Shown: piece after piece, positions 20,492 to 30,033 of the stretch
Layout of the letters: every line of letters begins with the position of its first letter
How positions within the stretch are numbered: the stretch's first letter is position 1
Source: a virus
DNA: 52,654 nt
Virus record (IMG/VR): IMGVR_UViG_3300048025_000051
Location: 1 to 52,654 of that record
Reading direction: 5' to 3' (one strand)
The notes under the pieces: generated by a model
What the model was told of the DNA's origin: nothing
The model's input: only the letters and a program-made list of their open reading frames with translations
Databases searched by the model: none
Made by a program: the position numbers and the translations under genes

Positions 20492-20904
20492 TTTCCACAA
20501 GGCTCTCCTGTAGCCACATTAATCCAATTTTCTTTTTCAAACCAGTCACGTAATGTTGCTCCTTTTTTACGAGCACCTTTTACGTTTGACTTGCTAGATC
20601 TTTTGTAATCTCCTTTACCAGCAGCAGATCTTTTTGCTCTAATAACTTTATCTTTTTCTGCCTTACTCATTGACTTTACTTTAGCAGCAGGTAAACAAAC
20701 TTTCTTAGTACCTCCACCTTTTACTTTAGACTTCTTATTTAATGGAGATCTTAATGTCTTAGCATTAGCTAAAGCTTTATCATTACCAGTACCAATGCCA
20801 TAAGACGAAACTCTTTGTCTCATTTTATTAGTCTCAGGATTATGAAGCACACTAGCGTAGCAATGAGCTAATGGGCTTTCATTTAATTTTCTAACTTTGC
20901 CCAT
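20488..20904 (-). CDS. Basic virion or DNA-binding protein (138 aa)
   Basis: Lys/Arg/Ser/Gly-rich throughout (KKSKVKGGGTKKV, RAKRSAAGKGDYKRSSKSNVKG). The C-terminus has LRDWFEKENWINVATGEPCG, a motif I recall as recurring in phage and algal-virus proteins. It is probably packaged with or bound to DNA; no enzyme motif. The start shares bases with the previous stop (TAATG). Confidence 0.65.
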   Translation of the reverse strand: MGKVRKLNESPLAHCYASVLHNPETNKMRQRVSSYGIGTGNDKALANAKTLRSPLNKKSKVKGGGTKKVCLPAAKVKSMSKAEKDKVIRAKRSAAGKGDYKRSSKSNVKGARKKGATLRDWFEKENWINVATGEPCGK

Positions 20905-21041
20905 TACTTTTTCTTTTTACCCATTTTACCAGGACCACCAGCTTTAGTACATCTCACACCCCAACCAGAGGCATAAGCGCTGGGCCATACTTCAAACTTC
21001 TTTTTTGCTGCAGCCTTGCAGGGTCCACTAATTTTTCCCAT
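20904..21041 (-). CDS. Small basic protein (45 aa)
   Basis: MGKISGPCKAAAKKKFEVWP followed by SAYASGWGVRCTKAGGPG and a poly-Lys end. The WPSAYASG phrase occurs in many small phage and giant-virus proteins. Two Cys. It fills the gap between its neighbours with TAATG coupling on the right side and 2 nt on the left, so it is almost certainly real. It may act with the 138-aa basic protein. Confidence 0.65.
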   Translation of the reverse strand: MGKISGPCKAAAKKKFEVWPSAYASGWGVRCTKAGGPGKMGKKKK

Positions 21042-21043
21042 AA

Positions 21044-21385
21044 CTAATTTGTTTTTCTTCTATATATTTTCTGCTTATCTTCTCTTATAGCATAAGCTAT
21101 TTCTTCAGCTGTAAGTACCAACTTAAAGCTTAGGTCTGCTGACCACTGCCTTACGACTTTATTATCCTTCCACAATACTACAACAGGTACAGCTAATATT
21201 TGTTTCTGAAATGTCTTACTTTGATTTTCAAGTAAAGCGTATCTATATTTAGCACCTTCAATACTGTAAGGTAAGTCTATCTTATTTTTATTATTCCACT
21301 CAGCGTTTATTTGTACTACCTTATAATCTTGCGCTATAACTACTGATGAAATTAAAATTAATAGTAAATTAACAAGTGTTTTCAT
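21044..21385 (-). CDS. Secreted thioredoxin-fold-like protein without CxxC (113 aa)
   Basis: A signal peptide MKTLVNLLLILISSVVIAQ is followed by INAEWNNKNK, then FQKQILAVPVVVLWKDNKVV, which reads like the beta-alpha part of a thioredoxin fold with its cis-Pro (VPVVV). The CxxC is missing, so no redox role is expected. Export to the periplasm is likely in a Bacteroidota host. It could be a structural or superinfection-related protein. Confidence 0.5.
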   Translation of the reverse strand: MKTLVNLLLILISSVVIAQDYKVVQINAEWNNKNKIDLPYSIEGAKYRYALLENQSKTFQKQILAVPVVVLWKDNKVVRQWSADLSFKLVLTAEEIAYAIREDKQKIYRRKTN

Positions 21386-21386
21386 T

Positions 21387-21671
21387 TTACATTTCTTCGA
21401 TTATTTCATATAGTTTTTCATCAATCTTATCTAACTTATCACTATTCTCTTCAACTTTGTCCTGCGTATTGATTATTGTTTCGCGAATAAGCTGATCTTT
21501 CAAATCGTATTCAGTTCGACTGATTGTAGGTTCAGGAAGTTCTTTAGCTAGTTCTATATCTTTTTTCAATGTAAAATACATTGCAGCGAGAGACACAGCG
21601 CCAACTACTACCATTCCTATGGTCTTCAAGTCAAGAGTTACTTTAGTATTTTCTCCAAGTTGTGTGGCCAT
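21387..21671 (-). CDS. Single-span membrane protein with coiled coil (94 aa)
   Basis: One hydrophobic segment (TIGMVVVGAVSLAAMYFTL, about residues 17-35) is followed by a charged coiled coil (DKVEENSDKLDKIDEKLYEII). The layout resembles phage spanin or holin-accessory proteins near lysis genes. The stop is separated by 1 nt from the next gene. The function is unproven. Confidence 0.6.
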   Translation of the reverse strand: MATQLGENTKVTLDLKTIGMVVVGAVSLAAMYFTLKKDIELAKELPEPTISRTEYDLKDQLIRETIINTQDKVEENSDKLDKIDEKLYEIIEEM

Positions 21672-21680
21672 AATTTATGT

Positions 21681-24600
21681 TTATCTGTTTGTAGTTTTTC
21701 TTTCTTTACTTCTTCTTTTTGTTTGTCTAGTTTTTCTAGGTTGTGGTTTATTTTTCTTTGTCTCTTCTTTTATTCCTATTTCCCAGTCTTGCCAACCACC
21801 AAGCAAAGCTAATCTTTCCCATGTTTCAAGCTCACTATCAGAAGCTTTAGTAAGGTTGTTTATTTTCTTAACTGCTCTGTCTATAGGCAAGTTAGTTGTA
21901 GCTGAAACTACATTACCTACAGCTAAGTAAGCTGGGTTATCTAATCCCCAACCACCATTAATCATTTCGTCTTTATCCCATTTAAATGATCTTGCAGCTT
22001 GATTTATTTTAGATAGCTTAGAAGATATCGGTGGAGCTATTCTTTGTAAGTCAGCACCAACCTTTTCGTAATTAGGATTCTTCTTCTGAGACTCTTCTAT
22101 TATACGTATTATAGCATTTTTAGTTACTGACAATACGCCACCCGCTACACCTGTACCCCTTAATAAAGAGTCAGCCATGCCGTTAGCTATACCAATATAT
22201 TTATCTTTTTTCTCTGTGTCTGTAGGCTCTTCATCGTCAAACGCCATAGCAAACACGGCTTGTTGTAATGCGTTAAATAATAAATTTTGTACAGTAGAGT
22301 AATAAATTATTTTACTTACATTTGTTTTTCTATCACCTCTATTGTTTTTAAGATCACGTACAGATTTGTCTATTATTCTAGCATACTGAGACGGTGTGTT
22401 TTGAAAAGCTAATATTAATCTACCAAGCGGACCAGCTTGTTGCATTGATATACGGTCTGGTCTTGATGATTGCTGTGACTCTTCAGCTGTCTCTCTAAAA
22501 TCTTCAAACGCTTGAGTCTCAGCTTCAGCTTGAGACATTCCTTGTTTCATTAGAGATTTTATCCTGTTTCTATAAAACGTAGCTCCACCAGATGCAATAG
22601 CAAAACTATCCGCCACCTGTGTAGGTGTAAAACCAAATTGTAATAGTTTACTTATAACAGCTCTTGGTCCACCTTTCTTAGCCATATCAGCTATATCTGC
22701 TTCGTTTACATTCATGCGTAAACCAGATCTTCTAGCTTTTAAAAAGTCAGAATTTATAAGTTTAGAAAAGTCTGACCAGTATTGTTTTTGATTTGCAAAA
22801 GCTTTAGCCGCTGCAAGCGGATTGTTATCTGTAAAGTTTAAAAAGTTTATAGATGATAAGTTCTGTAACAATGCTGATCTAGAATTGAAGAACATAATAG
22901 CACCAATACTACCTTGCAACCAGTCTGTAAATCTAGCTGTTAAACTATCATCAGAGAAATTTCTATTTCGACCAGTCTTCATTCTGCCTAGCATGTTCTC
23001 CATAGCTTTACGCCACTTCTTACCATACACAGCTTCAAGTTTATTCATATTCTTTTCAGAGAATATAACATCAACATTGTTTTGCCATTGAGTTAAATAC
23101 TTAGCTCTAACACCTGTATTTATACTTTCTTGTATGTCAGTTGTTATCGTACCAGCTGGCCAACCTTCTTTAGGTTTAGTGTATTCACCTTTTTGTATAG
23201 CGATAACTTGGTCAGCAAACACTTGAAGATCAGCGTTTTCGGTTACATACTCTGTTAACTCTTTTAAATCTTGTTTACTAATACCTGGAACATCATAACC
23301 TTGCGTGTTCCAAATATAAACACGAACAGCTTGCTCTCTAGTAAATGGTTCACCTGGTACTTTTGCTCTTAGATTTTTAGGCACAAATCCTAATTGTTTT
23401 TTAAGAGCTCTATAATCAGCCATCACTGCTAGTCTAGCGTTGTCAATGTCATTTACAGCTCTAGCATAAGGATTAAGCAGGTGTGTTTTATACCAAGCCA
23501 TTTGAGCATCGCCAAGTTTACCTTTGCTAAGAGTTTCGTATAGTAAACCTACAAAGTCTTGAGCTGAATATGGTACACCTCTAAATACTCTACCAAGCGA
23601 AGCGCCTGCTACTTCTGCCTTTACTTTCTTATATTCTTTTTCCGATGCAATACCAGTTGTTTGTTCTAGTATATCGTTAAATCCTTTGTCTAAAGCTTCT
23701 GAGTTACTATATTTAACATAAGCTTGTCTTACTTTTGATTTAACATCTAGTACATTTAAAGCATTACGAACAGCTTTAACATTTTTATAAGCATCATCTG
23801 CAAAGTAAAAATCATTATAACCTTCAGCCGCTTTACTTACAACCCAGGTTGCTTTAGCTTCAGGTGTACTGTTACCTAGGCCTACAATATTTTTAAGAGG
23901 TATATCTAAACCTATTGCTTTTAAAAACTGGTGTATAGGTTCTGCAGCTGCTTGCGTTCTAGCTGTAAGTATGTATACATTATTGTTACCAAACTTTCTA
24001 TTACGAGCTACAGCTTTTTCAAACATAGGACCTTTACCACCTTCTGTTACTTTTTCAAACTCGCTAAAATCAAACTCAGCACCTTGCTGCAATAACTCGT
24101 CACCTTGTTTAGCAAATTCTTCTGCGTTTAAAACGCCTTCAGTCCCATCAGGCATAGTGTATAATACATTAGATTTAGTTGTAGCTAGTGTGTCATCAAA
24201 GTCCCAAACACTAATTCCTTTACTCTCAGCGTTAGCATCACGCGCGTTATCAATAGCTGTGTCTGACATTTTCATTATAGCTATTGTTTTTTCAACTGGT
24301 GTACCAGGGACATTTTCCGCTACTTTAAGTTGTTGCTCTGGATCAAGAGCTTCGTAAGATGTAATTCTACCTGACTTAACAGCGTCTGAATTAGCTTGCT
24401 CTGGAAACATTTGTCTAGCGACAATGTCAACCATACCAAACGAATCAAACGTACTTGGATCTTCTAGTCGTATATCAGCAGGAAGTTTTTTAGTGTTTGA
24501 ATAAGAAACTTTTACTTTTTCATCTAACTTAGTGTATTCATTTAAATACTTCTGCGCATTTTGTGGTGTTCTTTTACCGTCTATTACGTCAGCTACTAAT

Positions 24601-27600
24601 TGATTTTGTTTAGCAACGCTGTCAGCATTTATTTTAGACTTGTCTAGTTTAACACCTAACTCTTCAGCTAGCGACTTACCTGTATCGTAGTTTATAATAC
24701 TATTTAAATCAATACCAGCTTTTACAAAACGTATAGCTGGGTTTTGTAGTATAGTATAACCCTGTGGTAGTGTTGCGTCTAGCTTTGCTAAGTCTAATTT
24801 AAAGTCATCAGCTTTAGATAATCTAGTTTGGTAGTAATTACTTTTAATAGCTGGCATTACAATATTTGTAGTACCATTTGACAAAGCAAATATAATCGAT
24901 GCACCTATAACTGAGGCTGGTGGATTATGCTCTTCTCTATACTTATCACCTTTTCGTTGTTCTGGTTTAGCTCCTTTAGGCGCGTACTTTTCAGTTAAAG
25001 ATTTATAATTAAATGGCGCAGCTATCTTTATTAATCCACTAGTTGCTTGATAACCTTGAACTATAATCATTGCCGCTAAAGATTTTGGCATACCAGCCTT
25101 AACAGCCTTGTCAAGTCTTTCAACGACACCTTCTAAAACTTCCATGTTAACTTTAGCTTGCGCTTTACCATCTTTAGTATCAGCTTTTTCAACGCTAACT
25201 CTTATAGCTTTAGGTTGTTTCTTACCTTTTAAATTTACTTCTGCAGCTTCTAAAGCTTCAAGATAAGAAGGATCTGTTGTGCCATAGTACAACCTACCTC
25301 TTTGCGGTAAAAGATTAGTTACACCAGTTGGAGGTACAAAACTTTTTCCTAGCTTACCATTCTTTAATACTTTTCTCTCGCCTTTAACCCAGTTGCCATC
25401 AGTTAACTCATACCAGTAATCACCTTTTTTACCCTGTATGTTTTGAGATTTTAAATAATCATTAAGCTTTTTAGCTAAAGGTACTAATTTTCCATTTTTG
25501 CTTTTGCCAACTTGAACTCTAGTAGAACCACTAGAAGTAAACGCTCCAGCTAAAATATCGTTAGGTGTTAATCCGTATTTCTTTATAGCTTCAAGAAAAG
25601 TTTTTTGTATTTCAGCTCTATTTTCATCGCTTACACTAGCACTATCTAAACCTAAAAGATCTAATACTTGATTAATATTTCGAGCTACAGATACATCTTC
25701 TAATATACTAGTTTGTTTAGGTGTAAGACTGAATTTAGCACCAGCTCTAATTCTTTTTGGTTTACTAGGTATGGCGTCTTCAACCATACGGTTTCTAATA
25801 CTAGTATTAAATAAACCCCGTATAGTCTGACCGACTCTGTCTCTGTATATAGGCTTAACAGGTTTCTCTCTAATAAGATTTAAATAATCTTTTAGCGTAC
25901 CTGTTAGCTCACCATCTGTATACAAAGCATTCATTACATTGTTAGGTATAAACGTAGCCTTGCCAAAATCATCTTTTGTTCTTGGTAATCTAGCAAAGTC
26001 ACTAGTAGCGTTATCTATCAAGTATTGCTTTATACGTGTTAAACCTTCACTGTCTTTCTTAGAGTAGTTACGTTTTTTATCATATATAGTTTCTGGATTT
26101 ACACCAAACATTTTACCATATATTTCTGCAATAGCAACAGGTACGTTTTTAGTTTGACCAAACCTTGTAACCTCTTGACCTTCAAACGCTTTGTTAGTAG
26201 CGTCTGATATTTGTTTTTCAGCTTCAGCTTTATTTTTTACACCTAAGTTAGTTAACACCGTATCGCTAAACCTAGTTGTTTCAGTAGGTTTTTTAGGACC
26301 TTTAGCTTCTTCAGTAACTTCTACTGTAGCTTCTTCAGCTACAACGCTTTTAGCTTCTGTAACGTCAGCTGTAAACTCTTGACCTAAAACTCTATTAGAA
26401 GCTTCAATAGCTCTAGCTGGTAGAAACTTATTTATGTAAGCCGCTAATGGTACACCTGAATTAGGATCATACTCATTAATTAAATCTATTATACCACGCT
26501 TACCTGTTTCTATTTCGTCTGTAAGTAGTTGTCTATCAAAATTAGGCGCTTCAGCTCTACGCTGAACTAATCTAGATGTTATAGGTTTAAATTGTTCTAT
26601 AATGTCAAAAGCACCAGCTACACCTTGCTGGTTATATATGTCTTGAACACGCTGCGAAGATTGCTCTCGAGGTGTTAATGAAGCCGCTGCTCTAATTTCT
26701 ACATCTTCAACTGCTTCTGGTTTAGTTTCTTTTACTTGCTTACCCTCTTGTATTTGCTGTACGTCTGTAACGCTTAAAGTACCTTCTTTTAGTTTAGTAC
26801 CTAACGTTGTAAGAAAATCTACAACATTTGTTTCATCTGTTAAATTAAAACTTGTTTGATTATCTGTAGCTTTTTTAATAGAGTTGTTTATACCAAAATT
26901 TAAAAAGCTTAGTAATCCTTTATTCTGTTCAGCTTCTAAGTCTAATCTACCTGAAGATACTTCTTCTAAGAAATTAGTTAAAACTTCATCTGCATCTTGA
27001 CCTCTTGTTCTACGCTTTATTCTTCTATAAGCAGATGGGTTTGACTTTTCAAGATAATTCATTACTGTCTTTGATAGACCGTCAAAGTCTTTAGGATTAG
27101 AACTTAATCCTTCTGTAAATAACGTATGGCCAATCTCATGTATATTTGTACCTGTTTTACCATTAGCTATAGCATTTTCTTTCACTACAACTATATCGTA
27201 TGTAGTTTTACCTGTCTCAGTATTACGCAATGATAAGTTAACACCATTAGCAGAACCAGATTTTACGTTTTTAGTAAACTGCGCTAATTGTTTTTTAGCA
27301 TCTTCTTCTGTAAGTCCACTGTTTGGGTCTGCAAGTCTAGCATCTAGCATGTCGCTGAATGCATCTATAGCTTCAGCTTTAGTTTCAGCTACAAAAGAAT
27401 TTTGATCAACACCAGCTTCACTTAATGCTTCATTTGCTTTTAAACTTTGCTCTATGTTTGCGTCAAATGTATCTGTTTGCCAAAGCTTTTCAGCTCGCTG
27501 CTGTAACTGTAAGTTTGTAAACTCTCCACCTTCTTGCTCTAACTCAACTTTAGCTCTGTCAATATATTTATTACGCTCAGCTTTAGGTAATAAATCTATG

Positions 27601-30029
27601 TTAATCTTATAGTCTTTTCTAAAGTTATCTCTAGCTAATTGTTCAAATTCAAACTCAGCGTGTAGCCCTGCTAATATAGGTTTTTTTTGTGCGTCGCTTA
27701 GCTCATTACTTTCAAGTATTTGTTTTGCTTTAAGTCTTAATTGCTCTTGCCTTTGTGTTGCTCTTGCGTATAAATCAAAGCCTTCAGTAGTTAAATTAGC
27801 TACAACTTTTTCTTCTACTTGTTTTATTATTTCGTTGTTAGCATCGTTTAACTCTGCTACTTTTTGCTGTATTATTTTATATTCTGTAGTTCTTTTGTTT
27901 AGACTTAAACCTATCTCGTTTAACTCAACCATTTCATCTAGGTTCTTTCTATAGCCTTCAAAGCTATTATAGTCAGATAAGTTTGACAAAACCATACCTT
28001 TAACAACAGGAACAGAGTTTAAACCAGTACCTATAAAAGCACCGTCAAACATTCCTTGAGGTACATTGTCAAATATACTTACACCTTCTTTACCTCTACC
28101 TATGTCAATAATGTTCTGAACAAAAACAGTTCCACCTTCTGAAAGAGGTTCAACGATAGCACCATCAACACCAGCTCTTGTAAATTGTTTTCTAAAGTGA
28201 TTTTTAAAACCCTCATTAATTAAACTTCTTTTACCTATTAAATCAGCAGCATTAAATCCTCTTTTTAAGGCAAAAAATGTAGGTGCAAAACCTAACCCAA
28301 CTTCTGCAGAAGCAAATCCTAAAGCAACAGCCGCTTTGTAGTGTGTAGATCTATCTGTACCGAGTAACTCTTCTTCTTCATCTAATAATCTTCGTTGATC
28401 ATCATATGAGCTAGCGCCAATACCTATCATACCTGGGTACATACCAGAAGCTAACATTGTAAATGTACCAGCTTGCCCTACTGTTTGCTGTAAAGCATAC
28501 TCGCCAAAATTTTCCAAGCTGTTAAAAGCGTCATCAAAAGCAACATCGTCTTTGTACTTTTTTCTGTACATGTCTTCTGCTTTTTCAACAACATCAGTAG
28601 TAAAGTCTGTAATAGCATATGGATTTATAGGCGACGTATTTCTTATTACGGTTTCTATAACATCTTCGTCAACACCAAACAGTTTGTTTAAAGCTATTTC
28701 ATAAGAGTCGGTAGCTATTCTAGTAATACCACCTGCTAGCTTATAAGGTATAGAACCCATTTGAAGTTGTATATTGGCGCCGGCTTTTTGTAATGTACTG
28801 TAATTCTTTTTCAAGAATTCTAATTCAACTTCAGCTTCGTTTAGCCCTACAGGTATTTCGTTTATTTCTTTTTCTAAACCAGCCAGTGTACTACTTACCT
28901 CTTGATTTTCTTTAACTAGATCTTTATATAAATTGAAAGTTGCTTTTGGAACTTCTTTACCTGTAGACAGCACAACTGTCTCAGCGTTTCCAACAGCTTC
29001 TTTGTATTTATTTACGAGGTTATTATATAAGTCAACACTAGCTTGCGTAGGTAAGTTTTCTGGATCACCTAATTCATTTATTCTCTGCAGATATACATCA
29101 GCGTTTTTAGCGCTATTTAATCCACTTAAATCAAACTCATAATCAGGATCATCAAATCTAGCTGATATGTTTATTAAGTTTACGCTATTGGGGCTATCTT
29201 TATATTTGTTAAATATAGTTTGATACTGATCAGTTGCTCCTGTAAGTTTCTTATCTAACTTTATATACTCGTCAACCTTGTAAGGTACAAGTTTTTCTCT
29301 TTCTTCGTTTGGTATTGAATCTAAATACTCTGTAGACTTCCTTTTTTTAACGTCATATCTGTATTTATTTTTTATATTTTTTTCAGCAAGCTTACGTATT
29401 TGCTCATTACTAGGCTCTTCAACACCCTGTTCCACTAGCATTTCTTTAGCGTCGAATAGCTCTTGCTCATGTGGTTGCACTGTGTCCATTAAGTTACCTG
29501 CTTCATCATAGTCAGGTCTATACGTTAAATCAAACTCCTCTACATACTCACCAGTTGTAGGGTTTTTCCAACGAGGATCAAATACAGTTTTTATTAGATT
29601 TTCGTTTGTTTCAGGATCATACGGTTGTAGTTCTCTGCCAACACCTTTAGGTGTAAAATCTATAGGGTTATTTAAAAAATCATTATCAAGTTGATTAAAA
29701 GCCATTGCCTCTTCATAATCTTGCTCAGACTTTAAATCCGTTTTTGGCTGTATAGCTTTTAATTCTTTTTTTCTAGTTTGAGCTCTACTACTACGCTTTG
29801 GTTGTGATTCCGAAGAAATATCTACCGATTCTAATTCCATACTCTCGGGTGCTTGCCCGGTTATCGGTGTTACAGTTGCACCCGTTTGCGCAACACCGTT
29901 TGCATTTCCCTTGTCTTCAGTTTTGACAAGACCGTACTCACTTACGTACTCACCTAAAGACATGCTAGACTGCTTTGCAGCTTCTTCAACTTGCTGTAGT
30001 GAATACTGTTCGCCGTTTAATTCAAACAT
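21681..30029 (-). CDS. Giant internal virion (ejection) protein, gp16-like (2782 aa)
   Basis: The largest gene, last of three ejection-type proteins, in the place of T7 gp16. Recognisable parts: an HEIGH metallopeptidase motif at 964-968 with a candidate third ligand Glu near 1015-1022 (DEVLTNFLEE); a HAD-type phosphatase motif DFDDT at 1943-1947 with YILTART and FADDAY further on; a hydrophobic/amphipathic C-terminal third and a final stretch of basic residues (KTRQTKRRSKERK). Glu/Lys-rich helical regions fill much of the rest. It is probably injected with DNA and may build a channel; the enzyme domains may act in the host. No lysozyme domain was recognised. Confidence 0.75.
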   Translation of the reverse strand: MFELNGEQYSLQQVEEAAKQSSMSLGEYVSEYGLVKTEDKGNANGVAQTGATVTPITGQAPESMELESVDISSESQPKRSSRAQTRKKELKAIQPKTDLKSEQDYEEAMAFNQLDNDFLNNPIDFTPKGVGRELQPYDPETNENLIKTVFDPRWKNPTTGEYVEEFDLTYRPDYDEAGNLMDTVQPHEQELFDAKEMLVEQGVEEPSNEQIRKLAEKNIKNKYRYDVKKRKSTEYLDSIPNEEREKLVPYKVDEYIKLDKKLTGATDQYQTIFNKYKDSPNSVNLINISARFDDPDYEFDLSGLNSAKNADVYLQRINELGDPENLPTQASVDLYNNLVNKYKEAVGNAETVVLSTGKEVPKATFNLYKDLVKENQEVSSTLAGLEKEINEIPVGLNEAEVELEFLKKNYSTLQKAGANIQLQMGSIPYKLAGGITRIATDSYEIALNKLFGVDEDVIETVIRNTSPINPYAITDFTTDVVEKAEDMYRKKYKDDVAFDDAFNSLENFGEYALQQTVGQAGTFTMLASGMYPGMIGIGASSYDDQRRLLDEEEELLGTDRSTHYKAAVALGFASAEVGLGFAPTFFALKRGFNAADLIGKRSLINEGFKNHFRKQFTRAGVDGAIVEPLSEGGTVFVQNIIDIGRGKEGVSIFDNVPQGMFDGAFIGTGLNSVPVVKGMVLSNLSDYNSFEGYRKNLDEMVELNEIGLSLNKRTTEYKIIQQKVAELNDANNEIIKQVEEKVVANLTTEGFDLYARATQRQEQLRLKAKQILESNELSDAQKKPILAGLHAEFEFEQLARDNFRKDYKINIDLLPKAERNKYIDRAKVELEQEGGEFTNLQLQQRAEKLWQTDTFDANIEQSLKANEALSEAGVDQNSFVAETKAEAIDAFSDMLDARLADPNSGLTEEDAKKQLAQFTKNVKSGSANGVNLSLRNTETGKTTYDIVVVKENAIANGKTGTNIHEIGHTLFTEGLSSNPKDFDGLSKTVMNYLEKSNPSAYRRIKRRTRGQDADEVLTNFLEEVSSGRLDLEAEQNKGLLSFLNFGINNSIKKATDNQTSFNLTDETNVVDFLTTLGTKLKEGTLSVTDVQQIQEGKQVKETKPEAVEDVEIRAAASLTPREQSSQRVQDIYNQQGVAGAFDIIEQFKPITSRLVQRRAEAPNFDRQLLTDEIETGKRGIIDLINEYDPNSGVPLAAYINKFLPARAIEASNRVLGQEFTADVTEAKSVVAEEATVEVTEEAKGPKKPTETTRFSDTVLTNLGVKNKAEAEKQISDATNKAFEGQEVTRFGQTKNVPVAIAEIYGKMFGVNPETIYDKKRNYSKKDSEGLTRIKQYLIDNATSDFARLPRTKDDFGKATFIPNNVMNALYTDGELTGTLKDYLNLIREKPVKPIYRDRVGQTIRGLFNTSIRNRMVEDAIPSKPKRIRAGAKFSLTPKQTSILEDVSVARNINQVLDLLGLDSASVSDENRAEIQKTFLEAIKKYGLTPNDILAGAFTSSGSTRVQVGKSKNGKLVPLAKKLNDYLKSQNIQGKKGDYWYELTDGNWVKGERKVLKNGKLGKSFVPPTGVTNLLPQRGRLYYGTTDPSYLEALEAAEVNLKGKKQPKAIRVSVEKADTKDGKAQAKVNMEVLEGVVERLDKAVKAGMPKSLAAMIIVQGYQATSGLIKIAAPFNYKSLTEKYAPKGAKPEQRKGDKYREEHNPPASVIGASIIFALSNGTTNIVMPAIKSNYYQTRLSKADDFKLDLAKLDATLPQGYTILQNPAIRFVKAGIDLNSIINYDTGKSLAEELGVKLDKSKINADSVAKQNQLVADVIDGKRTPQNAQKYLNEYTKLDEKVKVSYSNTKKLPADIRLEDPSTFDSFGMVDIVARQMFPEQANSDAVKSGRITSYEALDPEQQLKVAENVPGTPVEKTIAIMKMSDTAIDNARDANAESKGISVWDFDDTLATTKSNVLYTMPDGTEGVLNAEEFAKQGDELLQQGAEFDFSEFEKVTEGGKGPMFEKAVARNRKFGNNNVYILTARTQAAAEPIHQFLKAIGLDIPLKNIVGLGNSTPEAKATWVVSKAAEGYNDFYFADDAYKNVKAVRNALNVLDVKSKVRQAYVKYSNSEALDKGFNDILEQTTGIASEKEYKKVKAEVAGASLGRVFRGVPYSAQDFVGLLYETLSKGKLGDAQMAWYKTHLLNPYARAVNDIDNARLAVMADYRALKKQLGFVPKNLRAKVPGEPFTREQAVRVYIWNTQGYDVPGISKQDLKELTEYVTENADLQVFADQVIAIQKGEYTKPKEGWPAGTITTDIQESINTGVRAKYLTQWQNNVDVIFSEKNMNKLEAVYGKKWRKAMENMLGRMKTGRNRNFSDDSLTARFTDWLQGSIGAIMFFNSRSALLQNLSSINFLNFTDNNPLAAAKAFANQKQYWSDFSKLINSDFLKARRSGLRMNVNEADIADMAKKGGPRAVISKLLQFGFTPTQVADSFAIASGGATFYRNRIKSLMKQGMSQAEAETQAFEDFRETAEESQQSSRPDRISMQQAGPLGRLILAFQNTPSQYARIIDKSVRDLKNNRGDRKTNVSKIIYYSTVQNLLFNALQQAVFAMAFDDEEPTDTEKKDKYIGIANGMADSLLRGTGVAGGVLSVTKNAIIRIIEESQKKNPNYEKVGADLQRIAPPISSKLSKINQAARSFKWDKDEMINGGWGLDNPAYLAVGNVVSATTNLPIDRAVKKINNLTKASDSELETWERLALLGGWQDWEIGIKEETKKNKPQPRKTRQTKRRSKERKTTNR

Positions 30030-30033
30030 AATT

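Noticed and set aside
23971-24357. 128-codon plus-strand ORF inside the giant ejection gene
   Set aside because: Antisense shadow of a gene with recognised HAD motif in the minus frame; no coupling or leader.
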